A DNA stretch of 7,418 bases from Thermodesulfobacteriota bacterium. Its GTDB lineage: Bacteria > Desulfobacterota > Desulfomonilia > Desulfomonilales > Desulfomonilaceae. Location: assembly GCA_030837305.1 (NCBI GenBank), contig JAUPKT010000187.1:1-7418 (forward strand). The letters run 5' to 3'. The number at the start of each line of letters is the position of its first letter. Within the stretch, counting starts at the first letter, position 1. The notes under the pieces are model-generated. The model had not been told where the DNA came from. It worked only from the letters and a program-made list of their open reading frames with translations, and searched no databases. Position numbers and translations under genes: made by a program. Shown here one piece after another: positions 5,663-7,418 of the stretch.

Positions 5663-7327
5663 ATGGCAGACAGGACCTATGACGCCATAGTCGTCGGCGG
5701 TGGACACCAGGGCACGATAATTGCCTGTTACTTACAGCACGCAGGTTTTCAGACGGTAGTGTACGAGCGGCAGCACGAACTGGGAGGTGGAGCATGCGGG
5801 GAGGCCTTGCCATTGCCGGGTTTTCTCCAGAATCCGTGCGCTCACTTTACCCGGTTTTACGGCCACCCGGCGTATGAGGATTTCAATCTTCGGGGCAAGG
5901 GTCTGGCTTACGTATATCCGGACCACAGCGAAGGAATGATATATGACGACGGAACGAGTTTCCTGGGCTATACGGCCTGGAGGGTCACTGATGTCAACAC
6001 GGGAAAGGCAGAGTTCAACGAGGCAAACGCCCAAAAGACCATCGACCAGATAGCTACTTTTTCCAAGAGAGACGCTGATATAGCGTACCAACTGCTTGAG
6101 ATGTATCGGAAGAAGTGGCGGGCAGCCTTTCATGAATGGCGATACAGCCCTCCGACACCCTGGGGAGTACCCGATGCTTTCGAGCGACTACTCGGAGACC
6201 CCGAAGCCCCCATTCCCCAAGAATACCAGTTTTACACATCGCAGCAGGTGGCCTATGATCTCTTTGAAAGCGACTACCTGAGAACCCTTTTCATGAGGTC
6301 ATGTATGACGTCCAGCGGGGTGTTTCCAAATGACACCATCGGGATCTACAAGATTTTGCACACGTTGGGCCTTATTCTGTCCTGGGAGCCAGCTTCCATA
6401 GCCGTGGGGGGAACACATGCCATCACCCACGCTCTCCAAAGGGCGTTCAGTTCCATGGGTGGGGAGTTCGTTGTGGAAACGCAGGTCGAACGGGCGATCA
6501 TCGAAAATGGCAAGGCCGTAGGGGTCAAGCTCGCGGACGGCCGTGAAATTGGGGCAAGAAAGGTCGTTGTCAGCGATCTCAACACCACGCAGACAGTTCT
6601 GGGCCTCATCGGCGAGGAGCATGTGCCGCCGAAAATTGCTCATCGGGCAAAAAACATGTTGCGGGACCGTGCACAACTCTTCTGGGGCAATTTCGCACTT
6701 CATGAGCTGCCGGCTTACACAGCGGCCAAAGATAACCCGGAGATAGGCATGTGCCCCAGACTCAATTGGGGCCCCAAGGACGCCGACTACTTTGCCACCC
6801 GGCACCAAGCGGAGCTTTTCGTAAAAGGAATTCCGGAAAAACTCGTTGCAATTGTTGCCCCGGACAGCATCTGGGACCGTACTCGCGCCCCCGAAGACAA
6901 GCACACCATACTGATCGAGCAGTTCACCGCCCCGTATCGCTTTTTCTCCGACCGGGAGTGGTTGAAGATGAAGAGCGACATTGTGGAAATCATGAGGGAG
7001 CAGTGGTCCTGGTATGCCCCTAATATGACGAAAGATAATGTTATTGCGGCGCACATTACTACGCCGATGGATACCAAGATGAGAAACCTCAACATGCCCC
7101 AAGGCGGTTGGACAGGGGAGGACATGATCGCATCCCAAATGGGGCGAATGAGGCCGTTTCCTGAGCTGGCCCATTATCGCTTGCCCGTGAAGAACCTCTA
7201 CCTCTGTTCGTCGTCGGCGCACTCGGGGCCGGGAATAGGACGAGGAAGCGGTTACAACTGTTTCAAGGTAATTGCAGAGGATTTTGGCCTCAACAAAATA
7301 TGGGAACAGAAGGGACGGGCCTATTAG
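5663..7327 (+). CDS. FAD-dependent oxidoreductase, phytoene desaturase/PYROXD2-like (COG1233 type), second, diverged paralogue
   Basis: This 554-residue flavoprotein shares its fold and landmarks with the first paralogue: Rossmann motif GGGHQG at residues 12-17, Glu35, GGG at 41-43 (ELGGGACGE), then LPGFLQNP, ATFSKRDAD, DYLRTLFMRSCM, VGGTHAITHAL, YAPNMTKDNV, ITTPMDT and the C-terminal VKNLYLCSSSAHSGPGIGRG then SGYNCF. By eye the two proteins align along their whole length with many differences, so they are ancient relatives rather than a recent duplication. The substrate region has extra residues early on (about 110-120, DVNTGKAEFNE) and a Trp/Pro-rich stretch (WRYSPPTPWGVP) absent from the first copy. 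The C-terminal FAD motif is unusual, with HSGPG in place of the commoner PGG. It has no signal peptide or membrane span. The ATG at 5663 has GGAGG 7 nt upstream. The substrate is unknown. The enzyme may act in sequence with the first copy or form a heteromer with it; both are inferences. Confidence 0.9.
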   Translation: MADRTYDAIVVGGGHQGTIIACYLQHAGFQTVVYERQHELGGGACGEALPLPGFLQNPCAHFTRFYGHPAYEDFNLRGKGLAYVYPDHSEGMIYDDGTSFLGYTAWRVTDVNTGKAEFNEANAQKTIDQIATFSKRDADIAYQLLEMYRKKWRAAFHEWRYSPPTPWGVPDAFERLLGDPEAPIPQEYQFYTSQQVAYDLFESDYLRTLFMRSCMTSSGVFPNDTIGIYKILHTLGLILSWEPASIAVGGTHAITHALQRAFSSMGGEFVVETQVERAIIENGKAVGVKLADGREIGARKVVVSDLNTTQTVLGLIGEEHVPPKIAHRAKNMLRDRAQLFWGNFALHELPAYTAAKDNPEIGMCPRLNWGPKDADYFATRHQAELFVKGIPEKLVAIVAPDSIWDRTRAPEDKHTILIEQFTAPYRFFSDREWLKMKSDIVEIMREQWSWYAPNMTKDNVIAAHITTPMDTKMRNLNMPQGGWTGEDMIASQMGRMRPFPELAHYRLPVKNLYLCSSSAHSGPGIGRGSGYNCFKVIAEDFGLNKIWEQKGRAY

Positions 7328-7393
7328 GTCTGAGGTCGAGACCGGCCCATTGTAAACTGAATTGACGATCGGCCTGGGAAGGGAACGGAGCGC
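7328..7393 (+). other. Short intergenic gap within the oxidoreductase operon
   Basis: These 66 bp separate the second oxidoreductase from the next start codon. A small inverted repeat GGTCT/AGACC (7327-7331 and 7339-7343, 7-nt loop) overlaps the stop codon but has no T-run, so it is not an intrinsic terminator. No good promoter is seen. SD-like AAGGGA (7379-7384) and CGGAG (7386-7390) lie before the ATG at 7394, consistent with the operon continuing. Confidence 0.5.
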
Positions 7394-7418
7394 ATGAAGC
7401 GACTGGAAGGTCGGGTGG
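7394..7418 (+). CDS. Probable start of a short-chain dehydrogenase/reductase (SDR), cut by right edge
   Basis: Only eight full codons are present: ATG at 7394, translating MKRLEGRV. In SDR enzymes this pattern (a Leu/Glu-Gly-[RK]-Val stretch) leads directly into the first beta strand and the TGxxxGxG cofactor motif, commonly as LEGRVAxVTGA. A purine-rich SD region precedes it on the same strand as the oxidoreductases. The family call rests on this short signature and could be wrong; the presence of some gene start here is more secure. If correct, an NAD(P)-dependent alcohol/ketone dehydrogenase would join the two flavoenzymes in one operon. Confidence 0.45.

Noticed and set aside
6299..7222. 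Long open frame (307 codons) on the minus strand
   Set aside because: It lies wholly antisense to the second oxidoreductase, which has an SD and clear family motifs. The antisense translation is rich in Arg, His, Cys and Pro and shows no recognisable domain.
3718..7327. Carotenoid biosynthesis cluster
   Set aside because: The enzymes belong to a superfamily that includes phytoene desaturases, but no phytoene synthase, GGPP synthase or cyclase is present, and the superfamily is functionally broad.
7327..7343. Hairpin GGTCT/AGACC as a terminator
   Set aside because: The stem is only 5 bp, it overlaps the stop codon and no T-run follows.
1..7418. CRISPR arrays, insertion sequences, tRNA or rRNA genes
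   Set aside because: No regularly spaced repeats, transposase-like proteins, terminal inverted repeats or tRNA/rRNA signatures were found on either strand.

Overview
The window looks like bacterial chromosome from a Gram-negative organism. The grounds are a tripartite RND efflux system with a lipoprotein-type periplasmic adaptor, strong Shine-Dalgarno (SD) sites and tightly packed operons. Base composition is mixed, by eye near half GC. The style of the LysR N-terminus and of the COG1233-type oxidoreductases suggests a Desulfobacterota/Syntrophia-like anaerobe, but no marker gene in the window fixes the taxonomy.

Layout: two divergent transcription units share one intergenic region of about 210 bp (3504-3717). 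Leftward, on the minus strand, run a LysR-type regulator (3503-2619), an RND membrane-fusion lipoprotein (2546-1371) and the first 452 codons of an RND inner-membrane pump (1356-1), which leaves the window at its left edge. Rightward, on the plus strand, run a phytoene-desaturase/PYROXD2-like FAD oxidoreductase (3718-5343), an unrecognised 86-residue protein (5355-5615) and a second, diverged oxidoreductase of the same superfamily (5663-7327). After a 66-bp gap come the first eight codons of what is probably a short-chain dehydrogenase/reductase (from 7394).

The shared intergenic region carries a 17-bp interrupted palindrome of the LysR T-N11-A type over the lysR -10 element, and a 12-bp perfect palindrome that places a TTGACA hexamer on each strand. 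This fits a LysR protein that represses itself and controls the divergent oxidoreductase genes, the efflux genes, or both.

The most interesting part is the plus-strand module: two diverged COG1233 flavoenzymes bracket a small protein of unknown function, probably followed by a dehydrogenase, and sit head-to-head with a regulator-efflux operon. No carotenoid synthesis gene (phytoene synthase, GGPP synthase) is visible. A carotenoid role is therefore unsupported. Redox chemistry on some other hydrophobic, polyunsaturated or cyclic substrate, with linked export, is a working inference.
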